Shown here one piece after another: positions 41,450 to 49,265 of a DNA stretch of 64,000 bases (the stretch's first letter is position 1; each line of letters begins with the position of its first letter). Where the stretch lies: NCBI GenBank assembly GCA_004322045.1, contig SCRN01000040.1, positions 186,001 to 250,000 of the forward strand. Direction: 5' to 3'. Both the position numbers and the translations under genes were made by a program. Source of the stretch: Paraburkholderia sp. GTDB taxonomy: Bacteria > Pseudomonadota > Gammaproteobacteria > Burkholderiales > Burkholderiaceae. The notes below the pieces were generated by a model. It worked only from the letters and a program-made list of their open reading frames with translations. It did not search any database and was not told the origin of the DNA.

Positions 41450-43090
41450 ATGGACGCCACCTCTCGCAGATTCTTCTTGATGCCGATTCCACCGACGCCG
41501 AACGGGCGCTTGCATCTCGGCCATATCGCCGGTCCCTATTTGCGTATGGACATGCTGGGCCGTCACCTGCGCATGCTCGGCCATCGCGTCGATGTCGTCT
41601 CGGCCGTCGACGGCTTCGACTCTTACGTGTTGTGGAAGGCGCTGCAGGAAAACCGCACGCCGCAGGAGGTGTGCCGTGACTATCACGCTCGCATCGCACG
41701 CGACCTCTCGGCGCTCGATATCGTCGTCGATGATTTTCTCGACCTGGTGCAAGGTCCTTACGCGAACCGGCATGCCGAGAATGCGCGGCGTGCGCTCGCG
41801 CGTTTGGTGGAGCAGGGACTGACAGAGACGATCGTCGAAAAAGTCTTGTATAGCCGCGCAACGGGCCGTTATCTCGCGGGCGCTTGGCTCGTCGGACGGT
41901 GCCCGCAATGCGATGCGGACGCGGCCGGTTACTTCTGCGAAGCGTGCGGCGCGCATTTTCGGCCCGAGTCGATGGTCGAGCCGAGAGCGCGCGTGGGCGA
42001 CGAGGCGCTCGAATGGCGCGAAGTCGAGAGCCTGTTTCTGCGTATCGACGATCAAGCGGCCCTGTTGCGCATGATCGCTGCAAGCGGTGCGCCACCGCGG
42101 TTCGTCGAGGTGGTTCGCCGCTTTCTCGAGCAGGAGGCGAGGCGCGTGCGGCTGACCGCACCGGGGGAATGGGGTGTCGCGTGGAGCGCGGACCGGTTCG
42201 GCAATCCGCGCGTGTTGTTCGAGGCCGGTTGGGAATATGCGTTGACGTGCGGCGATCGCTGTGCGGAGCGGGTGAGCGAAGCCGACGACGCGGACGGCAC
42301 GCACCCCATGGCGCGCGGCAGCGAGACGACCACACTCGTGAGTTTTGGCATCGACAACGCCGTCCTTCTGCTAGCGGGTAGCGCGGCGGTGATGGGGGCG
42401 TTGCCGGAGTGCAAGCCGTTCGACTATGCGCTGACCAACTACTTCTACAACCTGCAAGGCGCCAAGTTTTCGACTAGCCGGTTGCATGTCGTGTGGGCGG
42501 CCGATATCGTTGAGGCCACGCCTGCGACCAGCGATGCGGTTCGCTATTTTCTCGCGCGAGAAAGCCCGGAAGAGGGGACGACGAACTTCGACGTCGATGC
42601 GTTTATCGCTTTTGTGAACGATGAGCTGGCTGGCACCCTGCAGGCTCGCATTCATGAGGCCAGGGCGGCGCTCGAGCGCGTGATTGGCCACTCGATGCGC
42701 GTCGGGGTTGCTTGGCAAGCGCAGATCGCCGCCGCGCTCGAAACACTGGACGCATCGTTCCGGCTGCATGCCGTCACTGTCCGCGGCGCATGTGCGGTGC
42801 TACGGGCGTGGTCCGTGCGGGCGGTGACCGATCTAAGCGATCCGGAGCAAGCGTATGGTTGGCTCGCCGGGCTCGCCTGTGTCGCGTTCCCTGTGATGCC
42901 TCGCCTCGCGTCCGACATATGGCATGCCCTTGGCCACGAGGGCGCACCGATGCGATCGGAATTGCCAAGCACGACGCAGCCTCGCGGTGGATTATCCGGG
43001 CGCGTGTGGTTCGCGCCGCTCATGCGCGATTCGCTCGATGCGTGCCTGCCGCCTGCGCTGGTTGCGGACAGAAGTGCAGCACATGCGTGA
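41450..43090 (+). CDS. Methionyl-tRNA synthetase-like ligase (N-N bond pathway type)
   Basis: A 546-residue class I synthetase-like protein related to MetRS. It keeps the HIGH-type motif (LHLGH, His22 to His25), a zinc knuckle with Cys151/Cys154 and Cys163/Cys166, and a KMSKS-like loop changed to KFSTS (Lys339 to Ser343). The C-terminal anticodon-type helical region is divergent. The context of N-hydroxylase, cupin and oxidases matches hydrazine synthetases, where this domain activates an amino acid (glycine in the studied case) with ATP for transfer to N-hydroxylysine. The ATG is chosen from MetRS alignment; an upstream GTG at 41396 with AGGCGG is possible. A housekeeping role in translation is unlikely. 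Confidence 0.82.
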   Translation: MDATSRRFFLMPIPPTPNGRLHLGHIAGPYLRMDMLGRHLRMLGHRVDVVSAVDGFDSYVLWKALQENRTPQEVCRDYHARIARDLSALDIVVDDFLDLVQGPYANRHAENARRALARLVEQGLTETIVEKVLYSRATGRYLAGAWLVGRCPQCDADAAGYFCEACGAHFRPESMVEPRARVGDEALEWREVESLFLRIDDQAALLRMIAASGAPPRFVEVVRRFLEQEARRVRLTAPGEWGVAWSADRFGNPRVLFEAGWEYALTCGDRCAERVSEADDADGTHPMARGSETTTLVSFGIDNAVLLLAGSAAVMGALPECKPFDYALTNYFYNLQGAKFSTSRLHVVWAADIVEATPATSDAVRYFLARESPEEGTTNFDVDAFIAFVNDELAGTLQARIHEARAALERVIGHSMRVGVAWQAQIAAALETLDASFRLHAVTVRGACAVLRAWSVRAVTDLSDPEQAYGWLAGLACVAFPVMPRLASDIWHALGHEGAPMRSELPSTTQPRGGLSGRVWFAPLMRDSLDACLPPALVADRSAAHA

Positions 43091-44213
43091 GACCGCCGAC
43101 ATCGTCGTGATCGGCGGCGGGACGACCGGCTGCGCGATCGCATGGCACCTTGCGCGCGGTGGGCTGCGCGTGCGACTCGTGGAGCGCACGCGGATCGGCG
43201 CGGGATCGTCGGGGGCCTCGCCCGGAATCGTTCGGCAGTATTACTCGGACTCGGCGCTCGCAACGCTCGCTTGCGAGGGGCTCAATGTCTACCGGCATTG
43301 GCGAGAGGTTGTCGGCGGAGATTGCGGTTATCGGCGCACCGGTTTTTTGACGGCTGTGCCGATTTCCGAGGAGCAAGCAACACGCGCGCATGTGCGCTCG
43401 CTGCAAGCGATGGGTATCGAACTGCAATGGATACCCGCCGAGACGATGCGAAGCCGGTATCTGGATCTTGCGCTCGACGATCTCGCAGGCGCTGTGTTCG
43501 AGCCCGATGCCGGGTACTGCGACGCGCGAGCGACGGCGGCGAGCTATGCCGCTGGCGCGCGCTCGCGCGGTGCGGCCATCGACATCGGCCGCGCCGTCCG
43601 GCGCATCGTCACCGAAGGCGGACGTGTCGCCGGGGTCGAGACCGATCGCGGGCGCATCGATTGCAGCATCGTCGTCAACGCGGCTGGGCCTTGGGCTGCG
43701 GCGCTGGGCAAGGGGTGTGGGGCGGCGTTGCCAATCACCGCATCGCGCCAATGCGTGGCGATCGTGCAGGTAGAGGAAGACGATGCGAGCGAAGCGTTGC
43801 CCGGCATGTCGGACCGGTGCGCAGGCTTTTATTTGCGCCCGGACGTGCCTGGCCATTACTTCATCGGCTCGCTGCGGGCGGACGACTCAGGGCCGGCAGA
43901 GCCGGACCGATTGGATTGCTCGATGAGCGATGTACAGGCTGCGCGCTACCGAAATCGGGCCGCGCGAAGGTTCGCGCGGCTGACCGATGCCGTTCCTGTC
44001 GGCAGCCGCGTGTCGTTCTTCGACGATACCCCTGATGGAAATCCGTTGTTTGGGCCTGACCCGCGCGTGCAGGGCCTGTTCGTAGCGGCGGGTCTTTCGG
44101 GACACGGCTTTAAATTCGCCCCGCTGTTTGGTCGTGCGGTCGCGGACTGGGTTTCGACCGGTACGGTGTGTCAGCGGATGTCCGCATTCAAAGTGGAGCG
44201 CGTGTTGGCGTAA
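43083..44213 (+). CDS. FAD-dependent amino acid oxidase-like protein 2
   Basis: A 376-residue flavoprotein of the sarcosine oxidase / glycine oxidase group. It starts with the FAD motif ADIVVIGGGTTGCAIAWHLA, has the covalent-flavin-type region GAGSSGASPGIVRQYYSD, and ends GLFVAAGLSGHGFKFAPLFG, as in monomeric sarcosine oxidases. It overlaps the MetRS-like gene by eight bases, so it belongs to the cluster. It may perform the C-N cleavage proposed for the other oxidase, or a further oxidation of the hydrazine. The two paralogues share the fold but little sequence. Confidence 0.85.
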   Translation: MRETADIVVIGGGTTGCAIAWHLARGGLRVRLVERTRIGAGSSGASPGIVRQYYSDSALATLACEGLNVYRHWREVVGGDCGYRRTGFLTAVPISEEQATRAHVRSLQAMGIELQWIPAETMRSRYLDLALDDLAGAVFEPDAGYCDARATAASYAAGARSRGAAIDIGRAVRRIVTEGGRVAGVETDRGRIDCSIVVNAAGPWAAALGKGCGAALPITASRQCVAIVQVEEDDASEALPGMSDRCAGFYLRPDVPGHYFIGSLRADDSGPAEPDRLDCSMSDVQAARYRNRAARRFARLTDAVPVGSRVSFFDDTPDGNPLFGPDPRVQGLFVAAGLSGHGFKFAPLFGRAVADWVSTGTVCQRMSAFKVERVLA

Positions 44214-44381
44214 GGCGGCGTGAGGGCTTTCTGGCCGCGGTCTAAATCTGGTGCTCGATGAAACCCGCGCCATCGTTGGCGTCGCAAACCCAGGCTCGGC
44301 CGATTCTGGACGGTCGGGGAAAGGCGCACGCGAGGGCGGAAGGGGCAGATGGAGGGCAGATGGACAAATCGCAAAGTTAGA

Positions 44382-44418
44382 TTGTATCAATATCGACATA
44401 GCTGTAGCATATTCTACA
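44382..44418 (+). promoter_or_regulatory. chrB promoter with operator-like dyad over the start codon
   Basis: TTGTAT (44382-44387), 17 bases, TAGCAT (44405-44410) fits a sigma70 promoter whose start would fall at or next to the chrB ATG at 44418. TGTAG-N6-CTACA (44403-44418) is a dyad spanning the -10 and the A of the ATG. No ribosome site precedes the ATG. A leaderless, self-repressed chrB transcript is inferred. Confidence 0.5.
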
Positions 44419-45395
44419 TGAATACATTGTCGACTTGGTCAATGCTCGTGCTGACGCTGCCCACTGAGAATGCGACCGCGCGTATGCGGTTTTATCGGGC
44501 ACTGAAGTCCAAGGGCTGTGCGGTCCTACGGGACGGCGTCTACCTTTTGCCGTACAGCGAGGCGCGCGAAGAGGCGCTGCGCGAGCTCGCCGGTGCGATC
44601 GCGGAAAGCGGCGGCACGGCTCATCTATTTCGAGCGCCGAGCCTCGACGCGTCGCAGGAGGACGAGTTCCGAGCCTCGTTCGACCGGGAAGGTGACTACG
44701 ACGCCTTCATCGGCTCGCTCGCGGAGGCGCGAAAAACGATTTCGGGGCAATCGGCCGCCGAGTTGACCCGGCTGCTACGCCGCCTGCGCAAGGATTACGA
44801 ACTCATCCAGACAATCGACTATTTTCCTGACGATGCCGCCACCCGGGCAGAGGTGGCCTGGCAGGACTTCGTCGAGCTTGTCGATACAGTGCTTTCGCCC
44901 GGCGAGCCGCATCCTGCGGAACGCGCCATTCGTCTGCTTTCACGCGATGACTACCAGGGCCGCACTTGGGCCACGCGTCAACGGATGTGGGTCGATCGCG
45001 TAGCGAGTGCCTGGCTCATCCGGCGCTTCATCGATCCGGACGCGCATTTTCTCTGGCTGCCGTCGCCGGATGCCTGCCCGGCAGATGCCATCGGTTTCGA
45101 CTTCGACGGCGCGGCGTTCACCCATGTAGGCGAGCGCGTGACCTTTGAGGTGCTGATTGCCAGCTTCGGCCTCGACACGGACCCGGCGCTGCTGAGACTG
45201 GGCGAAATCGTCCATGCGCTCGACGTAGGCGGGCCGGCTGCTCCCGAGACAGTCGGCTTCGAAGCAGTGATGGCAGGCACACGCCGACGTGTCGACAACG
45301 ACGATCAATTGCTCGAGCAGATGAGTCCGGTAATGGACGCGCTTCATACGCATTTCGCCGCGAACGCAAAGGAAGAATCAGGGAGACGCTCTTGA
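44418..45395 (+). CDS. chrB: Chromate resistance regulator/sensor ChrB
   Basis: A 325-residue ChrB protein. The N-terminal domain (WSMLVLTLPTENATARMRFYRAL to about 170) and the C-terminal domain with TWATRQRMWVDRVASAWLIRRFIDPDAHFLW are both characteristic. ChrB senses chromate and controls chrA; its C-terminal domain resembles rhodanese-free ChrB-type metal-binding folds. It starts at an ATG without a ribosome site and is coupled to chrA, whose possible TTG start overlaps the chrB stop. Confidence 0.9.
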   Translation: MNTLSTWSMLVLTLPTENATARMRFYRALKSKGCAVLRDGVYLLPYSEAREEALRELAGAIAESGGTAHLFRAPSLDASQEDEFRASFDREGDYDAFIGSLAEARKTISGQSAAELTRLLRRLRKDYELIQTIDYFPDDAATRAEVAWQDFVELVDTVLSPGEPHPAERAIRLLSRDDYQGRTWATRQRMWVDRVASAWLIRRFIDPDAHFLWLPSPDACPADAIGFDFDGAAFTHVGERVTFEVLIASFGLDTDPALLRLGEIVHALDVGGPAAPETVGFEAVMAGTRRRVDNDDQLLEQMSPVMDALHTHFAANAKEESGRRS

Positions 45396-45397
45396 GC

Positions 45398-46576
45398 ATG
45401 GTCACCGCTGCCGCCCCCGCTTATTCATTGGGGCAACTCGCCCGATACATGTTGCGTCTCGGCACATTCGGCTTTGGTGGGCCGGTCGCCCTTGCGGGCT
45501 ATATGCGGCGCGATCTCGTCGAACGTCTGGGCTGGATATCCGAATCGGACTACAAGGAAGGCCTCGCGCTGGCGCAGCTTGCGCCCGGTCCGATGGCTGC
45601 GCAACTCGCGATCTATCTCGGCTTCGTCCACTACCGGATTTTGGGCGCGACGCTCGTCGGGTTCACCTTCGTCTTACCCTCGTTCGTGATGGTCGTGGCG
45701 CTCGGTTGGGCCTATGCCCACTTCGGCGGCCTATCGTGGATGCAGGCGGTGTTCTACGGCGTGGGCGCGGCCGTCGTTGGCATCATTGCCATGAGCGCAT
45801 ATAAGCTCACGACGAAGACTGTCGGCAAAGACAAGCTGCTGTGGACGATCTTTCTCACGCTTGCAGCGGTCACCTTTATGACGGAATCGGAGATTGCATG
45901 GCTATTCATTGCCGGGGGGCTGGTCGGCTGGCTCTGGCGCGCTCCGCCGAAGTGGCTGCATAAGGGGGGCGTGAATGCCCTTGCTGCCGCGAACTTAGCT
46001 GCGGCAAGCGGCATTGCCGCTGGACTCGACTGGCCGCTCCTTGCTCAGATCGGCGCGTTCTTCACGAAGGCCGGCGCGTTCGTGTTCGGCTCGGGGCTTG
46101 CCATTGTCCCCTTCCTTTACGGTGGCGTCGTGACCGAGCATCACTGGCTCAACGATAAGCAGTTCGTCGACGCTGTCGCGGTTGCCATGATCACACCGGG
46201 ACCGGTCGTCATCACCGTCGGCTTTATCGGCTACCTCGTCGCGGGGCTGCCGGGTGCCGTGGTCGCGGCCCTCGGCACTTTCCTGCCGTGCTACCTCTTC
46301 ACGGTGATCCCCGCGCCGTACTTCAAGAAGTACGGTCGCCTACCCGGCGTCAAAGCATTCGTCGACGGTATTACCGCGGCGGCAGTCGGCGCCATTGCGG
46401 GTTCGGTGATCGTGATCGCCAAGCGTTCGATCATCGACGTCCCGACCCTCGCCATCGCCCTCGTGACAATCGCCCTGCTGTGGCGTTTCAAGAAACTTCA
46501 GGAACCGGTCATCGTCACGGCGGCAGCACTCCTCGGGCTCGTTATTTATCCGCTTATCCATTCGCACGCTATCTGA
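45398..46576 (+). CDS. chrA: Chromate transporter ChrA
   Basis: A 392-residue CHR-superfamily transporter that pumps chromate out of the cell. It has two homologous halves, each starting with a GxxxFGGP-type motif: LRLGTFGFGGPVALAGYM and GAFVFGSGLAIVPFLYGGVV. The ELAQLAPGP-type motif is present as LALAQLAPGPMAAQLAIYLG. About ten hydrophobic segments are seen. An in-frame TTG six bases earlier overlaps the chrB stop and sits at better distance from GGGAG, so the true start may be 45392. It forms an operon with chrB. Confidence 0.93.
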   Translation: MVTAAAPAYSLGQLARYMLRLGTFGFGGPVALAGYMRRDLVERLGWISESDYKEGLALAQLAPGPMAAQLAIYLGFVHYRILGATLVGFTFVLPSFVMVVALGWAYAHFGGLSWMQAVFYGVGAAVVGIIAMSAYKLTTKTVGKDKLLWTIFLTLAAVTFMTESEIAWLFIAGGLVGWLWRAPPKWLHKGGVNALAAANLAAASGIAAGLDWPLLAQIGAFFTKAGAFVFGSGLAIVPFLYGGVVTEHHWLNDKQFVDAVAVAMITPGPVVITVGFIGYLVAGLPGAVVAALGTFLPCYLFTVIPAPYFKKYGRLPGVKAFVDGITAAAVGAIAGSVIVIAKRSIIDVPTLAIALVTIALLWRFKKLQEPVIVTAAALLGLVIYPLIHSHAI

Positions 46577-46737
46577 CGGAGCACGTTCGAGCAAGCGAAT
46601 CGGCGGACTCGACACAGGATGACCGACGATGCGGCTTGTCACTCGATGCAGGGTGCTCGAGCTGAAGGACGTCGACGGACGCCCAGTATTGCGTGTCATG
46701 GAGGCACGGTGATCGAACCGTGAACGGCCTTGCGGCT

Positions 46738-47799
46738 CTAGTGCCGATGGCGGTGATGGATATCCGGGAAATGCGCATGCGAGTGCGTAATAGGCAAATG
46801 CACGTGCGCATGGGTATGCGGTTCGTCGCCCTCGTACGGGAAGTCGTGCGTATGCTGATGATGCGCGTCGTGGCGATGCCGGTGCGTGTGCTCGAGCCGG
46901 TCATGCGTATGCGCGTGCTCGTGGCGTTCGCGCACATGCAACCACACGCCGAACGCCATCAATGCCGCTGCGATCCAAAACGTCATCGAAGGCAGCTCCG
47001 GCCAAAGGACGAACGATAGAGCCACGCCGAATAGCGGCGCAACGGAAAAGTAGGCGCCCGTGCGCGCGGTCCCTAGATGCCGCAGCGCGATGACGAAAAG
47101 AACGAGGCTGATGCCATAGCCGGCGAGGCCGGTGAGCATGGCGGCGCCCGCCGCGCCGAGAGAGGGCAATGCCGCCCCCGTTGCGAAGGCAATCGCGAGA
47201 TTGACGGGACCGGCGATCAAGCCTTTCAGGCAAGCGATCACCATGGCATCGTTGGCGGAGACCTTTCGGGTTAGATTGTTGTCGATCGCCCAGCACAGGC
47301 ATGCGCCGAAGATCATCAGGGCGCCGACGGGAATGGCCATCTGACCGGGGCGCCACGATAGCAGGACGCCGCCCGCGACAATGGCGATCATGCCGAGCAG
47401 TAGCTGGCTGTCCACGTTCTCGCGGAAGACGACCCAAGCGATCACCGCGGTCATCACGGCTTCGAGGTTCAAGAGCAACGCGCTGGTGGCCGCGGGCGTG
47501 CTCGTCAAGCCGAGCATGAGCAATGCCGGGCCGGCGACGCCCCCGGCGAGGATCGCGCCGAGCAGCCACGGCCATTCGGCTTTTTGAATGCGATGCTCGT
47601 TTGGCGGCTGTGCGCGGGGGCGCCGCACGCGCCGAGCAGCGATGCCGAGACCCAACCCGAGCCCGCTGCCAAGATAGAAAAGGCCAGCCACGAGGAAGGG
47701 CGACATGGAACCCAACAGCGATTTGGCAAGCGGCGTTGCGGCGCCGAACAAGGCGGCTGCGGCTAGGGCGGTAAGGATCGCGGCGGGGCGTGAATTCAT
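46738..47799 (-). CDS. EamA/DMT family transporter with histidine-rich C-terminal tail
   Basis: A 353-residue inner-membrane protein with two EamA repeats (about 10-140 and 150-285), ten hydrophobic segments in all. The last 66 residues form a cytoplasmic or periplasmic tail with 24 histidines, arranged as HxH pairs (for example HAHTHDRLEHTHRHRHDAHH). Such tails bind Ni, Zn, Co or Cu and are usual in metal transporters and chaperones, not in EamA exporters. The ATG at 47799 is chosen; a GTG four codons upstream is possible. It lies next to the chromate resistance pair and downstream of an MFS exporter gene. Confidence 0.85.
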   Translation of the reverse strand: MNSRPAAILTALAAAALFGAATPLAKSLLGSMSPFLVAGLFYLGSGLGLGLGIAARRVRRPRAQPPNEHRIQKAEWPWLLGAILAGGVAGPALLMLGLTSTPAATSALLLNLEAVMTAVIAWVVFRENVDSQLLLGMIAIVAGGVLLSWRPGQMAIPVGALMIFGACLCWAIDNNLTRKVSANDAMVIACLKGLIAGPVNLAIAFATGAALPSLGAAGAAMLTGLAGYGISLVLFVIALRHLGTARTGAYFSVAPLFGVALSFVLWPELPSMTFWIAAALMAFGVWLHVRERHEHAHTHDRLEHTHRHRHDAHHQHTHDFPYEGDEPHTHAHVHLPITHSHAHFPDIHHRHRH

Positions 47800-47907
47800 G
47801 GGGTGGGGCACGGCAATGAGCGAGCCGAAAACAACCGGGTGGCGAGCGATACGCCAATGATCGCATAGCCGATCGTGCCCGCCGCATTGCGTGGGGCGCA
47901 GTGGCGC

Positions 47908-47934
47908 TCAGGTGGGTCAGGTGAGTCAGGTGAC
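47908..47934. repeat. Three tandem 9-bp units at the end of the MFS gene
   Basis: TCAGGTGGG, TCAGGTGAG and TCAGGTGAC follow each other, the third covering the MFS stop codon. Two are outside the coding sequence. This is a small tandem duplication without an evident role. Confidence 0.6.
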
Positions 47935-49173
47935 GGTGTCGGGAAGCTCGACGAGCCGCGCCGCCGACGATCGTAAGATCACGAGCGCTTGCGCCGCGAA
48001 GGCGAGGGCCGCCACGAACAGGCAAGGCTTGACCCCGGCCGCGCCTGCGAGCATCGCGCCGATCAATGCGCCAAGCGGACGTGCGCCGTAGGTTGCCGTG
48101 CTGATCAACGCGGACACGCGTCCGAGCATTGCCTCCGGCGTGATGGCTTGGCGCAGCGTCGTTGAGCCGATGACCCAGAGTATCGGGCCGACGCCGAGTT
48201 GGAAATAGGCAGCGCCGGCTAGCCACGGCGACGGGACGAACACGGTGGCGCAAAGGGTCAATGATGCGGCCAATCCGCATAGCGGCCCGACTACGATGAC
48301 CTGGCCGAACCGCAAGCGCGCCATCACGCGCGGCGCTACGAGCGCGCCGGCGATCATGCCTGCGCCGTAAGCGGCCAAGGTGGCGCCGACCCAGGCAGGC
48401 GACAGCCCTAACTGATGGCTGGCATAGGGCACGTAGACCGCTTGGATGACGAAGAATCCTAGGTTGAATAACACCGCGGTCAGCGCGATGGCTCGCAGCA
48501 AGGGGTTGCCGGTGACGAAGGCCGCGCCTTCGTGTAGTTCCGATACGAATCTTCGCTGCCGGTTCGGCGCACGCACCGGTTCGGCGATGCCCGCGAGCAG
48601 GAGTGCGGCCGAAGCGGAAAGGCCGGCCGCGACGAGGAAAGCGCAGGAGCCGCCGATCGTACCCACCAGCAAGCCGCCGAGCGCGGGCCCTGCCGAATAC
48701 GCCACGCTGCGCGCCAATTCCGTCCGGCCGTTGGCAGTGGCCCAGGCGCTGCGCTGGACGAGCGCTGTGATCAGCGACGGCGCCGCGACGTTGTAAGCGA
48801 CGGTGCCGCATGCACCGATAAATCCGCACACGGCCAGCAGCGATAAAGAGAGCTTGCCGAAGACGACGCCCGCGAATACGGCAAGTAGGGCCGTGCAACG
48901 CACCGCCTCGGCGCCGGCCATGAGCTTCTTGCGCGATGCTTGATCGGCCCAGACGCCGAGGACGATCGAGAACAGGAGGAACGGCAAGGTTTGTGCGGTT
49001 TGGAGCCAACCGGTCTGACCGGCTCCCGCGCCGAGCACGAACACGGCGACCATGGGCGTTGCGGCGAGGCCGATCTGCTCGGCGGATTGCGCGGCGAGAT
49101 TCGACCAGGCCAATCGATGGAAGGCCGGAGACAAGTCGGTGGCGGGGGATTTGATAGCGCTATGAACCGGCAT
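47926..49173 (-). CDS. MFS transporter (MFS_3, EntS-like exporter)
   Basis: A 415-residue major facilitator with about twelve hydrophobic segments, of the group containing enterobactin exporter EntS and macrolide exporters. It shows TAQTLPFLLFSIVLGVWADQASRKKLM (loop 2-3 motif ADQASRKK) and NGRTELARSVAYSAGPALGG, recognised by its SAGPALGG core (motif C-like). No siderophore biosynthesis gene is adjacent, so the substrate is unknown. It is transcribed towards the EamA gene, which follows after 126 bases. Confidence 0.87.
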   Translation of the reverse strand: MPVHSAIKSPATDLSPAFHRLAWSNLAAQSAEQIGLAATPMVAVFVLGAGAGQTGWLQTAQTLPFLLFSIVLGVWADQASRKKLMAGAEAVRCTALLAVFAGVVFGKLSLSLLAVCGFIGACGTVAYNVAAPSLITALVQRSAWATANGRTELARSVAYSAGPALGGLLVGTIGGSCAFLVAAGLSASAALLLAGIAEPVRAPNRQRRFVSELHEGAAFVTGNPLLRAIALTAVLFNLGFFVIQAVYVPYASHQLGLSPAWVGATLAAYGAGMIAGALVAPRVMARLRFGQVIVVGPLCGLAASLTLCATVFVPSPWLAGAAYFQLGVGPILWVIGSTTLRQAITPEAMLGRVSALISTATYGARPLGALIGAMLAGAAGVKPCLFVAALAFAAQALVILRSSAARLVELPDTVT

Positions 49174-49265
49174 GACGAAAAGCCCGTTGTGGAAAGTTCG
49201 ATCGGGCTATGGTCGTTGCCGCCGGTGTTCAGGGATAGCGGATTCTTGCGGTGTCGTTGCGGGCG

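Noticed and set aside
41450-43090. Housekeeping methionyl-tRNA synthetase
   Set aside because: KMSKS loop is altered, the C-terminal region is divergent and the gene overlaps a flavoenzyme gene in a secondary metabolism-like operon.
38524-44213. Siderophore (aerobactin-type) operon because of the IucD-like hydroxylase
   Set aside because: No IucA/IucC-type synthetase, acetyltransferase, NRPS or TonB receptor is present; the cupin and MetRS-like genes fit N-N bond chemistry better.
46690-46740. tRNA-like T-arm on the minus strand (GGTTCGATCACC)
   Set aside because: The loop would have eight bases or lack the G53-C61 pair, and no D-arm, anticodon arm or acceptor stem can be built around it.
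46901-49009. Long 702-codon leftward open frame
   Set aside because: It overlaps the EamA and MFS genes in a different frame, has biased Arg-rich composition typical of shadow frames, and no recognisable domain.
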